From JAXDBM01 sp963709485 (GTDB lineage: Bacteria > Desulfobacterota > Syntrophia > Syntrophales > Fen-1087): 64,000 nt of DNA. The position numbers were made by a program, and so were the translations under genes. The stretch covers positions 496,001 through 560,000 of the forward strand of contig CAVPWE010000007.1 in assembly GCA_963709485.1 (NCBI GenBank). The letters run 5' to 3'. Shown piece by piece: positions 50,654 to 60,278 of this stretch (its first letter is position 1; the number at the start of each line of letters is the position of its first letter). Under the pieces are notes generated by a model that saw only the letters and a program-made list of their open reading frames with translations, was not told the origin of the DNA and did no database searches.

Positions 50654-51985
50654 ATGGAAGCTTATGAGGTATTGATCATCGGTTCGGGACCGGCCGGACT
50701 CTTCGCAGCGATCTGGCTCGAGCGGCTCGGCATCGACCGGATCGCCATCATCGACCGGCAGCCCTATCCGGCAGGGGGACTGCTGAACGATGGCAAACTG
50801 AACTTCGACCACCGGATCGGCATTGATCTGAACGAGCTTCAGATCGATGCGGATACGGCTGAAAGCCTGATGGCGGATCTGAAGGGCATCCTTACCCGTT
50901 TCCCTCAGTGTCAGCAGGTCACCTTTGTCGACAGGCGTGACCGGATCGACCGGCTGAGCGGCATTGCCCGGGAGCAGGGCGCCGAGTTTATTGCGCCGGA
51001 GCAATGGCATTGGGGAACCGACCACGGCAGGTCGGCGGTCGACTATCTGAGGGGTTACCTTCATAAAACGGACCTTCTTCTGAATACGGAAGTATCCCGC
51101 ATTGAAAGGTGTGGTGACAGAAAATATCTTCTCGTCTGCCGCCGCGACGGGAAGGATGTCCGCTACGAAACGGGCGTTTTGCTGGCCGCTCCGGGGCGGA
51201 GCGGCGCCTACTGGTTCCGGGACATGGCCGGGGAACTGCGCATCGATCACAACTTCGGGCCCATCGATGTGGGCATCCGGCTCGAGCTGAACAGGAAACT
51301 CTACGATGACGTAACGGACACCGTATATGACCCGAAGTTCATCTTCCGGACCGCCCGTCACGGGGATCGGGTCCGAACTTTCTGCACGAACCCGGGCGGG
51401 CGCGTCCGGGTGGAAAACTACTGCAACTTCAAGCTGGTAAACGGCGATGCCCTTTCCACGAGGAAAACGGAAAACACCAATTTTGCCTTGATCAATACGG
51501 TCTCGCTGACCGAGCCTTTTTCGGACACGACCGAATACGGGCAGATGATTGCCAAGCAGTTTTTCCTCCTGGGCGGGGGCAGGCCCATTGTGCAGAGGAT
51601 CGGGGACTTCCGTGAAGGGCGGAGAAGTTCCACGTCCACTTTCGACAGCGTGACACGACATTTCGGATTGTGCCGCGCCTCCTGCAATGCCGTGCCGGGG
51701 GACATCACGCTGGGGATGCCTGCCCGCATCATCGACAATCTTTGGGAATCGCTGAAAAAGCTCGACAAGATCGTACCCGGCATCCTTCACCCGTCCACGC
51801 TCCTCTACGCGCCGGAAATCAAGTTCTTCGACACGCATTTCCCGACGGATCGAAATCTCGAAACGAATGTGGAAGGCATTTTCGTGGCCGGCGACGGGAC
51901 CGGCAAGAGCCGGGGCATCGTGGGAGCGGGAATTTCAGGGATCATCGCTGCCAGAGGCATTGCCGGGAAATACTTCAAATCCTGA
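50654..51985 (+). CDS. FAD-dependent dehydrogenase (COG2509 type)
   Basis: A 443-residue flavoprotein. GSGPAGLFAAIWL (about 11-23) is the dinucleotide-binding motif, followed by an acidic strand end DRQPYPAGG. A second motif region GDGTGKSRGIVGAGISG lies near the C-terminus. This pattern fits FAD-dependent dehydrogenases of the COG2509 type, whose substrates are uncharacterised. The ribosome site before the ATG at 50654 is weak. Confidence 0.8.
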   Translation: MEAYEVLIIGSGPAGLFAAIWLERLGIDRIAIIDRQPYPAGGLLNDGKLNFDHRIGIDLNELQIDADTAESLMADLKGILTRFPQCQQVTFVDRRDRIDRLSGIAREQGAEFIAPEQWHWGTDHGRSAVDYLRGYLHKTDLLLNTEVSRIERCGDRKYLLVCRRDGKDVRYETGVLLAAPGRSGAYWFRDMAGELRIDHNFGPIDVGIRLELNRKLYDDVTDTVYDPKFIFRTARHGDRVRTFCTNPGGRVRVENYCNFKLVNGDALSTRKTENTNFALINTVSLTEPFSDTTEYGQMIAKQFFLLGGGRPIVQRIGDFREGRRSSTSTFDSVTRHFGLCRASCNAVPGDITLGMPARIIDNLWESLKKLDKIVPGILHPSTLLYAPEIKFFDTHFPTDRNLETNVEGIFVAGDGTGKSRGIVGAGISGIIAARGIAGKYFKS

Positions 51986-52265
51986 CCGGTTAAAAGATCT
52001 TTCCTGAGAAGGTGCGGAACGCCGGGCGGGTGGTTGCGGTTTCAACAGGGATCTCATTGTCGCACCGCATAAAATATTTTCAATTTAAATGGATATGTTG
52101 ATTTTTTGAGGATTTATTCTTATACAACATAATGATATTAAAACATTTTTTTATATAAAGGTTTTAGTGGCTTTAAAATAAAATATATTGCAATGCAAAA
52201 TAATGTCTTGACAAACCAGAATCCAGAAGCTATATTAGGCCAAAAAAAGAAAAGGAAAAAGAAAA

Positions 52266-52547
52266 ATGGATTACACAAAAGATTACAAAAAAATGGCACA
52301 GCAGATGACAAGCGTTTACAGGGCCGCATTGGACAACAGCCTCAATGCGATGAACATGATTCAGGAAAACACCGAGAAAGTGGTCAAGTTGTCCCTGGAT
52401 CAGTCGCCCTGGCTTCCCGAAGAGGGCAAGAAAATCGTCAATTCCTGGATGACGGCTTACAAGAAGGGTTATGACGATTTCAAGGTGGCAACGGATGAGC
52501 AGTACAAAAAAATGGAAGCGCTGATCAGTCTTCAGACCAAAGGTTGA
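52266..52547 (+). CDS. Phasin-like small helical protein
   Basis: A 93-residue helical protein, MDYTKDYKKMAQQMTSVYRA then EKVVKLSLDQSPWLPEEGKK, which looks like a short phasin domain (polyhydroxyalkanoate-granule-associated) or a related amphipathic helix protein. Its leader 51986-52265 is AT-rich, unlike neighbouring core genes. A clear terminator follows. The phasin role is plausible but unproven, since no polyhydroxyalkanoate synthase lies in the window. Confidence 0.5.
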   Translation: MDYTKDYKKMAQQMTSVYRAALDNSLNAMNMIQENTEKVVKLSLDQSPWLPEEGKKIVNSWMTAYKKGYDDFKVATDEQYKKMEALISLQTKG

Positions 52548-52608
52548 TTCGTTCGAAACGGCGCCAGCCGCAAAATCGAACAATGCACTCGGAATCCTTC
52601 ACGCCGAA

Positions 52609-52635
52609 GGGGCTTTCCAGTGGAAAGCCCCTTTT
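52609..52635 (+). terminator. Rho-independent terminator of the phasin-like gene
   Basis: A perfect 10-pair stem GGGGCTTTCC (52609-52618) with GGAAAGCCCC (52622-52631), loop AGT, then TTTTCTGTTT. Confidence 0.9.
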
Positions 52636-52705
52636 CTGTTTATCCCCTTTTTCAAGCCCCCGGATTTAAGAAAGATAAACAAAGGCGGGTATTTGGAGAT
52701 GTTTT

Positions 52706-53341
52706 ATGATTCGGATGAGATTCAGGAAAAATGATCAGCGACAGGAACGGCGGTGGGCATGGCCGGCGATTTCCATGGTGATCGCTTTGTTGATCGGAGT
52801 CACTGTCGTTTACGCCCCGATACAGTCCCACTGGGATCGGTACACGGACTTTCGGACCAGAGAGGATATTCACACCGTCCTTCAGGATAAAAAGATGGAC
52901 CGCGACCATATGCAAGAAATTGCCGAAGCCATTGTCGTTCAGTCCCGGAAGACGGGCATTCCCGTGAACCTGTTCCTCGGACTGATGCAAAAGGAAAGCA
53001 ACTTCACCGTCAACGCCGTTTCCAGCAAGCGTGCGATGGGAATCCTGCAAATTCATCCGGTCACTTGGAAGGAATACACGAAAAAACTGAACCTGCCCGA
53101 TTCCCATGAGCATGCCTTCCAGCCCGCTGTCAATATCATGGTGTCGGCGGCCATCCTGAGAGACCTGTGCGAACGGTACGCGCGCATGGGATATGAGGAG
53201 CCGGAGCTTTGGGATCACGTCCTGTCGGCCTATTATGCCGGCAAGAAATCGGTGCGGGGCGGACTGAAGCGTCATCACCGGCACTACGTGAATAAAGTCA
53301 GGACCTACTCCAACGAGTACGGGCAGAAGCTGAAAGGATAG
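52706..53341 (+). CDS. Membrane-anchored lytic transglycosylase
   Basis: A 211-residue protein with an N-terminal membrane helix (about 18-36) and a periplasmic SLT domain. Catalytic E97 lies in MQKESNF; the second motif RAMGILQIHP and the third VSAAILRDL and SAYYAGKKSV are typical. It would cut peptidoglycan glycan strands. Stand-alone gene. Confidence 0.88.
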   Translation: MIRMRFRKNDQRQERRWAWPAISMVIALLIGVTVVYAPIQSHWDRYTDFRTREDIHTVLQDKKMDRDHMQEIAEAIVVQSRKTGIPVNLFLGLMQKESNFTVNAVSSKRAMGILQIHPVTWKEYTKKLNLPDSHEHAFQPAVNIMVSAAILRDLCERYARMGYEEPELWDHVLSAYYAGKKSVRGGLKRHHRHYVNKVRTYSNEYGQKLKG

Positions 53342-53437
53342 TGATTCAATAAACGCCGACCGACTCGGATAATCTCATTCAATGAATTAAAGCGTTACCT
53401 GAAGAGATCCCCTGAACCATATAATATTAAATAAGAA

Positions 53438-54625
53438 CTACAGATCACCAATAGAGGGTGGTCTTTTTTTCCACAAGTTCCGAATGTGGAGCAGTCTTCT
53501 TCCCGCCTCTTCGAGCGTTTCCCTTCTCTTGGCAAAATGGAACCGGATGAGGTGCCGGGTGGGCTCGTGAAAGAAGCTCGATCCCGGCACGGCCGCCACG
53601 CCCACATGTTCCGCCAACCATTCACAGAAGGCGACATCATCGCCCGCATCGAATTCCGAGATATCGACAAGCACGTAATAGGCGCCCTCCGGCGTCACGT
53701 AAGACAGCCCCGCATTTTCCAGCGCCTTCAGGAATACATTGCGCTTTTCCGTGTACCTGTCCAGCAGCGAGCGGTAATAGGAGTCGGGGAACTCGAGGGC
53801 CGTCACCGCGGCTTCCTGCAGCGGGGCGGCGGCGCCGACGGTCAGGAAGTCGTGCACCTTTTTCACCGCGTCGGCCATCTCGGGCGGCGCAACGACATAT
53901 CCCAGGCGCCACCCCGTGATCGAGTATGTCTTGGACAGGGAACTGCAGGAGATCGTCCGTTCGAACATGCCGGGCAGGGAAGCGAAGTAGATGTGACGGT
54001 ACGGTTCGTAGACGATGTGCTCATAGACTTCGTCCGTGATCACGAAGGCATCGAATTCCCGGGCAAGCCGGGCAATTTCTTCGAGTTCCGTGCGCGTGAA
54101 CACCCTTCCCGAGGGGTTGGACGGGTTGCAGAGAATGATCGCCCGGGGTTTCTGCTCAAAGGCTTTCCTCAGCGCATCGCGGTCGAATGTGAAACGGGGC
54201 GGCCTCAGTTCGACATAGACGGGCTGCGCGCCGCTCAGAATCGCGTCTGCCCCGTAGTTCTCATAAAAGGGTGAAAAAACGATGACCTTGTCCATGGGAT
54301 TGCAGACGGCCAGCATGGCTGCCATCATGGCTTCCGTGCTGCCACAGGTGACGACGAGGTTCGCGTCCTTGTCGATCGGGAGACCCATGAAGCGCGATAC
54401 CTTCCCGGCGAGGGCATGCCGGAAATTGGGTGCGCCCCAGGTTACCGCATACTGGTGCGGGCCCGATAACGCGATGTTTCGGAGCGAGCCGAGCAGCTCC
54501 GGCGGCGGATCGAAGTCGGGGAACCCCTGCGACAGGTTGATCGCCCCATACAGGTCGGCGACGCGCGTCATTCGCCGGATGACGGATTCGGTAAACCGTT
54601 CGGTGCGTTCACTCAGTTGCGGCAT
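53438..54625 (-). CDS. Class I aminotransferase (aspartate/kynurenine type)
   Basis: A 395-residue PLP enzyme. The Schiff-base Lys is K232 in SLSKTYSITGWRLGY; the phosphate-binding GSTEAMMAA lies at about 95-103; NPSNPSGRVF is at about 168. The order INLSQGFPDFDPP and the family length are normal. It transfers amino groups among amino and keto acids; substrate not readable from sequence alone. Confidence 0.92.
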   Translation of the reverse strand: MPQLSERTERFTESVIRRMTRVADLYGAINLSQGFPDFDPPPELLGSLRNIALSGPHQYAVTWGAPNFRHALAGKVSRFMGLPIDKDANLVVTCGSTEAMMAAMLAVCNPMDKVIVFSPFYENYGADAILSGAQPVYVELRPPRFTFDRDALRKAFEQKPRAIILCNPSNPSGRVFTRTELEEIARLAREFDAFVITDEVYEHIVYEPYRHIYFASLPGMFERTISCSSLSKTYSITGWRLGYVVAPPEMADAVKKVHDFLTVGAAAPLQEAAVTALEFPDSYYRSLLDRYTEKRNVFLKALENAGLSYVTPEGAYYVLVDISEFDAGDDVAFCEWLAEHVGVAAVPGSSFFHEPTRHLIRFHFAKRRETLEEAGRRLLHIRNLWKKRPPSIGDL

Positions 54626-54695
54626 GGTTTGCTCCTTTCGACGGACGGGAATGGACCCTCCTCCGCGCCCTTTCGGTCAGATTGGTTTTGTGCCT

Positions 54696-56057
54696 TCAGT
54701 TTTTTCCAGGGATCAGGTGCTCCCACAGGGGCCCGCTGTGTCCGCGGGCATGGAGCCGGGAGACCACCCTGCCCGATTCCCCGCTGCCTCCGGCCAGAAT
54801 CCAGTGCGGACGACCGGCGGCGCACAGGGTGACCTTCTCCATGATTGTGTCCAGGCTCAGCCCGGGTGAACTGTAGAAAACCGGGGCAAGCAGATTCTGC
54901 TCTCTCGTGATCTGTCCCTCCCGAATGGCGATTTCGTGGATCGGGGTGTGGGGATAGATCCGGATGCCGCAGAAGGGGATCAGCACCGCTTTCTCAAGCT
55001 TTGCGGCATTCTCCAGGGTTTCCATCAGCGTCTTTTCGTTTTCCCCCGGTCCCGCGAGAAGAAGATAATGGGCAATATGGAGGCCCGCGTCGGCTGCGCG
55101 TTCATGGGCATGATAGACGTCTTCGGCACGAAAGGGTTTCCCGTAAGCCGACAGGACCGGATCGCACAGAGATTCCGTGCCGAACTCGACATGGGTCAGA
55201 CCGGCTTCAGCCAGGATGCTGTAATAATCTTCTGCCGGTTTAATAGGGGCAAAAAAAGCTCCCCAGGGAATGGCCAGGCGGGCCCGGATGAACGCCTTGG
55301 CCACCTCCAAGCTGTGATCGGCGTGGCAATTGAAGGTGGAGTCCGTGATGAACAGATATCTTGCCCCCGCATTCTGAAGCATCAGGGCATCCCGTGCGAC
55401 CTCGTCGGGGTCGATGAGCCGGAGCATGCTGCTGTCGATATGGGGATAGGTGCAGTAAACGCAGTGGAACGGGCAGCCCCTTTTTGTCTGAAGGTTGAAG
55501 ATGCCCCCCTGCTTGAGGTAGTATTGAACATGGGGGTTGTGCACGTCAAAATGTCTCCGGAACGAACGGTTTGTGGCGTCGGGCAGGCGTGCTGTAGAAC
55601 TTCCCCCGATCCATGCGCCCGGGACGCGCGAGACATCGCCGCCTGTTTCAAGGGCATCGAGTAAAAGCGGGAATTGTTCGCCGTCGCCGGCGATCCCGAA
55701 ATCGGCGTCCAGCGCCTCCATCAGTTCCGACGGAAAAATCGTGAACCCGCTCCCTCCCAGGACAATCCTTGCCCCTGTCGTTTCGCGTATCGATGCAATG
55801 ACCTGCCGGTATTCGCCCAGGTAGCTTTTTGTCGCGAAGACGTCCAGATTGTCGATGTTGCGCAGGGACAACCCGATAACGTCGGGGGCATATGTCCGGA
55901 CGGCATCTTTCAGCCCTGCCATGCCTTTGTCTTCAATCAAGTCGACGATCTTCACCTCGTGGCGCGGCCGGAGGGCGCCTGCCACATAATCCAGCCCGAT
56001 CGGGTAAACCGGCGAAGGCGTGATCAGGAGGTTCGGAGATATGAGCAGTATCTTCAA
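54696..56057 (-). CDS. B12-binding radical-SAM enzyme
   Basis: A 453-residue protein. An N-terminal cobalamin-binding-like domain (about 1-150, with SGLSLRNID-type strand/loop and GGSGFTIFP) is followed by a radical-SAM barrel whose cluster motif is CPFHCVYC (C-x3-C-x2-C, about residues 194-201). The family includes B12/radical-SAM methyltransferases of lipids and natural products. Substrate unknown. It starts 70 bases from the next leftward gene (aminotransferase) and may be in one operon with it. Confidence 0.85.
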   Translation of the reverse strand: MKILLISPNLLITPSPVYPIGLDYVAGALRPRHEVKIVDLIEDKGMAGLKDAVRTYAPDVIGLSLRNIDNLDVFATKSYLGEYRQVIASIRETTGARIVLGGSGFTIFPSELMEALDADFGIAGDGEQFPLLLDALETGGDVSRVPGAWIGGSSTARLPDATNRSFRRHFDVHNPHVQYYLKQGGIFNLQTKRGCPFHCVYCTYPHIDSSMLRLIDPDEVARDALMLQNAGARYLFITDSTFNCHADHSLEVAKAFIRARLAIPWGAFFAPIKPAEDYYSILAEAGLTHVEFGTESLCDPVLSAYGKPFRAEDVYHAHERAADAGLHIAHYLLLAGPGENEKTLMETLENAAKLEKAVLIPFCGIRIYPHTPIHEIAIREGQITREQNLLAPVFYSSPGLSLDTIMEKVTLCAAGRPHWILAGGSGESGRVVSRLHARGHSGPLWEHLIPGKN

Positions 56058-56208
56058 GGGGATGGCATCTCAATCCGGAAAGCCGGCGTCTTGGTTCACG
56101 CAGCGTGACATGATTTTAAATTTAAAAAGGTCCCTGCGAAGTATTCTGCCGCACGGACCTTCTGGAGTTTTCCCGCATCGCCCTCTTCCGTTGGGGGTCC
56201 TCCGGGCG

Positions 56209-56700
56209 TCAATCGAATTTAACGAACTGCTCCTTTTTAGCGCTGCAGACGGGGCACGCGTCAGGCAGTATGCCGTCGGCCACGTAACCGCAGACCTTGC
56301 AGACATAATAGGTGGTGTGGCGCTCCTCCATGAAGTGATTCATGGCTTCCTTGTAAAGTTTCGCATGAACTTCTTCCACGTCATGACTCTGGCTGAAGTG
56401 CAGGACCGCGGCCTTGTTGCCCTCCGCCTCCGCCTGTTTGACGAAATCCCTGTAGGAAACGTCCGCCACATGGGTCTCCGATTCGAAGCTGGCAGCGAGA
56501 TTGTCTTCGGTGGTTTTAACCTCCCGGAGCAGCTTCAGGGCGCGTGTGCCGTGAATTTCTTCGGAGAAAGCGATGACCCTGAAGAGCTTGGCCATCTGGG
56601 CATATCCTTCCTGATCGGCTTTTTCGGCGTAGACCTTGAGGCGGAGCGCTGCCTTGGCCTCTCCGCTGTAGGCTGCGTGAAGCGCTGATTTTGTGTCCAT
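56209..56700 (-). CDS. Rubrerythrin
   Basis: A 163-residue protein: diiron four-helix domain with E-x-x-H ligands (SEEIHGTRALKLL, HFSQSHDVEEVHAK), then a C-terminal rubredoxin-like domain CKVCGYVADGILPDACPVC. Reduces hydrogen peroxide in anaerobes. It lies 33 bases after the rubredoxin gene on the same strand, in an oxygen-defence cluster. Confidence 0.95.
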   Translation of the reverse strand: MDTKSALHAAYSGEAKAALRLKVYAEKADQEGYAQMAKLFRVIAFSEEIHGTRALKLLREVKTTEDNLAASFESETHVADVSYRDFVKQAEAEGNKAAVLHFSQSHDVEEVHAKLYKEAMNHFMEERHTTYYVCKVCGYVADGILPDACPVCSAKKEQFVKFD

Positions 56701-56733
56701 GTTGCCCGTCTCCTTTCCGATGCATCGTCCTTG

Positions 56734-56892
56734 CTATTCGGGTGAAAACACGTCCTTGCCGGAAGCGCAGATCGGGCAGGCCCAGTCTTCCGGAAGGTCC
56801 TCAAAGGGCGTTCCCTTGGGGGTGTCGCTTTCGGGATCTCCATTGGTGGGATCGTAAATGTAACCGCAGACGTCACAGACAAACTTTTGCAT
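56734..56892 (-). CDS. Rubredoxin
   Basis: A 52-residue protein with the two CxxC pairs CDVCGYIYDP and CPICASGKD, the full rubredoxin length. The ATG at 56892 has a ribosome site (AAGGAGACC). It is an electron carrier to the rubrerythrin (33 bases downstream) and probably to the FprA flavoprotein (26 bases upstream). Too short to be found by length alone, but certain by motif. Confidence 0.95.
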   Translation of the reverse strand: MQKFVCDVCGYIYDPTNGDPESDTPKGTPFEDLPEDWACPICASGKDVFSPE

Positions 56893-56918
56893 AACCGGTC
56901 TCCTTTCTCATAATATTC

Positions 56919-58127
56919 TTATGGATTGACTTTCTGGCAAATCTTTTCGGCGATCATCCGGCCCAGGTCATAGCATTGCGCGAGAACAGACTGGTCGGGG
57001 ACATGCCGGGTCTGAACGGGATCCGCCAGGAGATCGACCTTGAATTCCGCCAGCATTTCCTGGATCTGGCGGGGCGCCTCTCCGCTCCAGCCATGGGAGC
57101 CGAAGGCTGCACCCATCAGGTTGCGGGGTTTGAGCCCCTTCAGGTAGGTCAGGATGTCGGCCATGCCCGGCAGCAGATTGTTGTTCAGCGTGGATGACCC
57201 GGCGACCAGCGCAGCCGCATCCAGGACTTCGAACGCCACATCGCTCCGATGGCATCCATCCATGGACATCAGCCTGACATTGATGCCGCCGGTCAGAAGG
57301 CCTTCCGTGATGGCAAGGGCCATTTTTTCTGTGCTGTGCCACATGGTGCCGTAGACGACCACCGCTTTACGGGACGGTTTCCGTTCGGCCCAGTCGGCAT
57401 AGCGGCTGAGGATGCCGGGGATGTCCCGGCGCCAGACCGGGCCGTGATCCGGCGCAATGGTCCTGAGCTTAAGGCCGGCGGCGGCGACCTTCGCCAGCAG
57501 CTTTGTCACCAGCGCCGCGTAGGGCGTGAGGATGTTTGCAAAGTAGGTGGCCGCCTCGTAATGGAGAATGGCCGGGTCCACCTCGTCATCGAATCGCTGC
57601 GAAGAGGCCAGGTGCATGCCGAAGGCGTCCTGCGCGAACAACAGCTGCTCTTCAACCAGGTAGCTGAACATGCTGTCCGGCCAATGGAGCATGCGAGTCT
57701 CCATGAAGGACAGGGTCATGTTGCCCAGGCTGAGGCTGTCGCCGTCCTTGAGCGGCGTCATCGCCTGATCGGAATGCAGGATCTCTTTCAGGGTTTTGGC
57801 TCCCATGACCGAAGTAAAGACCTTCTCTGGCTTTGCACGACCGATCATCTCGGCCAGGCAGCCCGAGTGGTCCATCTCCGAGTGGTTCGAGATGATGTAT
57901 TGAATGTCGGCGGGGTCCACAACCGAGGCGATGCGCGCCACCATTTCCTCCCGGAACGGCGCCTTGACCGTGTCCATCAGGGTGATCTTGTCCGCCATGA
58001 CGAGATAGGCATTGTACGTGCTGCCGCGTTTGGTCATGTAGCCGTGAAAATCGCGGACGTTCCAGTCGATCGCGCCGACCCAGTGCACATGGTCGCTGAT
58101 TTGGATGGCTTTGAAGGGACCGCTCAT
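56919..58127 (-). CDS. FprA-type flavodiiron protein
   Basis: A 402-residue A-type flavoprotein. The ATG at 58127 follows AAGGAGG. The diiron ligands H82, E84, D86, H87 (NHSEMDHSG) are intact, with further His and Asp ligands in RMLHWPDSMF and FAQDAFGMH. The C-terminal flavodoxin domain has a TMW-type FMN loop (VYGTMWHSTE). It reduces O2 or NO to water or N2O, using rubredoxin. First gene of the cluster FprA, rubredoxin, rubrerythrin. Confidence 0.95.
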   Translation of the reverse strand: MSGPFKAIQISDHVHWVGAIDWNVRDFHGYMTKRGSTYNAYLVMADKITLMDTVKAPFREEMVARIASVVDPADIQYIISNHSEMDHSGCLAEMIGRAKPEKVFTSVMGAKTLKEILHSDQAMTPLKDGDSLSLGNMTLSFMETRMLHWPDSMFSYLVEEQLLFAQDAFGMHLASSQRFDDEVDPAILHYEAATYFANILTPYAALVTKLLAKVAAAGLKLRTIAPDHGPVWRRDIPGILSRYADWAERKPSRKAVVVYGTMWHSTEKMALAITEGLLTGGINVRLMSMDGCHRSDVAFEVLDAAALVAGSSTLNNNLLPGMADILTYLKGLKPRNLMGAAFGSHGWSGEAPRQIQEMLAEFKVDLLADPVQTRHVPDQSVLAQCYDLGRMIAEKICQKVNP

Positions 58128-58218
58128 ATGCAAAACCTCCTTGAATCCCATGGTCGATGTATAAGTAATTGACTCCCCTATCGTCTTTTTGTAGTGCTGT
58201 CAACATCCCCGAGGGGCA

Positions 58219-58713
58219 CTATTCCGGTGATGAAAGGATTGAAAACAGGGACCAGTCTTTCCCGGAAACATCGCTTATCCGCCATCCCTTTGCTGTCTTT
58301 GTCAATCGGTATTTCAATTCGACTTTTTCATCATTGCCCGGGTAACGAAATTTTACAATTATGATGTTCGGTTTATCTGTTTTCTCTACGGTCAGGTCGC
58401 GTGCACCGGGATCTTGCGAACCCCATATCGGAACGAAAGAAAGATTGCACATCCCCTTTTTTTCGGCGCATGCCCGGTCTTTCAATATCAAGGCAGTAAG
58501 TTTCGCGTCGAAGTATTGCTCAAGAATGTTTTGCGGCTGCTCCATCAACCCATCCCAAGACCCTGCCATTACAGCTTCCCAGGCAAAATCTTTATAAACC
58601 TTGAATACAATCCCTTCAGGTGTGCGATCGTCCGGTTGAAAAGGAGCCGCTTCAACCGCATGGATCAATAAAGTGAAGGCAAGAAAGAAGAACAGAATTG
58701 ACCGCAAAGCCAT
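58219..58713 (-). CDS. Exported protein of unknown function (DUF3828-like)
   Basis: A 164-residue protein. I prefer the ATG at 58713, which follows AAGGA and gives a signal peptide (MALRSILFFFLAFTLLIHA, cleaved after VEA); an earlier ATG at 58770 would add 19 polar residues. The mature protein, with FKVYKDFAWEAVM and ELKYRLTKTAKGWRISDVS (split), resembles the NTF2-like DUF3828 fold. Function unknown. Confidence 0.6.
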   Translation of the reverse strand: MALRSILFFFLAFTLLIHAVEAAPFQPDDRTPEGIVFKVYKDFAWEAVMAGSWDGLMEQPQNILEQYFDAKLTALILKDRACAEKKGMCNLSFVPIWGSQDPGARDLTVEKTDKPNIIIVKFRYPGNDEKVELKYRLTKTAKGWRISDVSGKDWSLFSILSSPE

Positions 58714-58951
58714 GTGCTTTTCCTTGTGAATTTCCTTTGTCGGATCATGTAAGATAACGATCGTCGTCATTCTGGGACCGCTAATATCGAACCTGGATTG
58801 TCAATTCTTTTTGCATAATAATCAGGTTAAAAGTCAAAAGGAAAAATGTGGACGCAATCCTGATTGACATCGCGGGGTTCTTATACTATAAATATATGGA
58901 TAAAGACTGAATAATGATATCGAAAAATAAATCGTTAAAGGAGGGGGTTTT

Positions 58952-60202
58952 ATGAAAGATGTCGTTATTGTATCGGCCTGTCGCACTGCCATCGGGGAGT
59001 TCGGCGGCACGCTCAAAAACCTGAACACGCCTGTTCTGGGAAGCGTTGCCATGAGAGAGGCGGTCAAGCGAGCGGGAATCGACCCCGCGACCATCGATGA
59101 CGTCCGTTTCGGCTGCTGCATGGAGCCCGTGGACGCTCTGAATGCAACACGCATTGCTGCGCTGATGGCCGGTGTTCCCGAGACCGTGACGGCGGTAACC
59201 GTCAACCGGGTCTGCATCTCCGGGATGGAGGCCGTGCTGTCGGGCATGGCCATGATCCGGGCGGGCATGGCTGATATCATTCTCGCCGGCGGAATGGAAC
59301 ACATGTCGGGCGCCCCTTATTCCGTGCCCGCCGCCCGCTGGGGATGCCGCTTCCAGGACCAGGTCTTCGTTGACAATCTCGTTCACGGCCTCCATGCCGG
59401 ATCGCACCTCCTGCCGGGACTGGAGCAGGGGCCGATCAAGGAGGGTCCGGTGGTGGATGCTTATCGCGGCAGGCCTTACATCATGGGGATTACGGCGGAG
59501 CTCATCGCCTACAAGCACAACCTGAGCCGCGAGGAGATCGATGCCGTGGCCCTGCGCAGCCACAACAACGTGGAACGGGCCACGAAGGAAGGCGACTTCA
59601 AGGAAGAAATCGTTCCCATCGAGCTGCCCCAGAAAAAAGGCAAGCCCCCGTTGATTTTCGACAAGGATGAACATTTCCGGCCGGGACTGACCATGGACGA
59701 CCTGGCAAAACTGCCGCCTGCCTTCCTGCCCAAAATCGGCAAGGTAACGGCCGGCAACGCCTCGGGGATCAATGACGGCGCGAGCGCCATGGTCATCATG
59801 TCGGCGGAAAAAGCGAAGGCGCTTGGCCTGAAGCCCATTGCCCGGATCAGGGCCGCGGGGCGCGGCGGGTGCCATCCCTCCATCATGGGGCTGAGCCCCG
59901 TCCCGGCGGTGCAGGACCTGCTCACCCGCAACAAGATGAATCTGAAGGACTTTGAGCTGATCGAGCTCAATGAGGCCTTCGCCGCTCAGTATCTGGGCTG
60001 CGAACGGGAGCTGGGGCTGAACCGGGAGATCACCAACGTCAACGGCTCCGGCTGCGGACTCGGGCACCCGGTGGGCTCCACCGGCTGCCGGATCATGGTG
60101 ACGCTCCTGCACGCCATGAAGAAGCACGGCAAGGCCCTCGGACTGGCCACCCTGTGCGGCGGCGGCGGGGTATCCCTGGCCTGCGCCCTGGAAATGATGT
60201 AA
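58952..60202 (+). CDS. Acetyl-CoA C-acyltransferase (thiolase)
   Basis: A 416-residue thiolase. The nucleophile C88 lies in NRVCISG, H372 in GLGHPVG and the second catalytic C402 in LCGGGG: a full active site. GGAGGGG precedes the ATG. It cleaves 3-ketoacyl-CoA in beta-oxidation or makes acetoacetyl-CoA. It stands 77 bases before the kinase/pyrophosphorylase gene, with a strong hairpin between. Confidence 0.93.
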   Translation: MKDVVIVSACRTAIGEFGGTLKNLNTPVLGSVAMREAVKRAGIDPATIDDVRFGCCMEPVDALNATRIAALMAGVPETVTAVTVNRVCISGMEAVLSGMAMIRAGMADIILAGGMEHMSGAPYSVPAARWGCRFQDQVFVDNLVHGLHAGSHLLPGLEQGPIKEGPVVDAYRGRPYIMGITAELIAYKHNLSREEIDAVALRSHNNVERATKEGDFKEEIVPIELPQKKGKPPLIFDKDEHFRPGLTMDDLAKLPPAFLPKIGKVTAGNASGINDGASAMVIMSAEKAKALGLKPIARIRAAGRGGCHPSIMGLSPVPAVQDLLTRNKMNLKDFELIELNEAFAAQYLGCERELGLNREITNVNGSGCGLGHPVGSTGCRIMVTLLHAMKKHGKALGLATLCGGGGVSLACALEMM

Positions 60203-60234
60203 GCGGATCACAAACGGTTCATGATGATCTTTAC

Positions 60235-60267
60235 GGCAGGGGCGCTGCGTTCGCGGCGCCCCTTGCC
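60235..60267 (+). terminator. GC-rich hairpin after the thiolase gene
   Basis: GGCAGGGGCGC (60235-60245) pairs with GCGCCCC-T-TGCC (60256-60267), eleven pairs with one bulged T, but no T-run follows. It may slow or partly stop transcription, or protect the thiolase message. Confidence 0.45.
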
Positions 60268-60278
60268 CCGAATCGGAC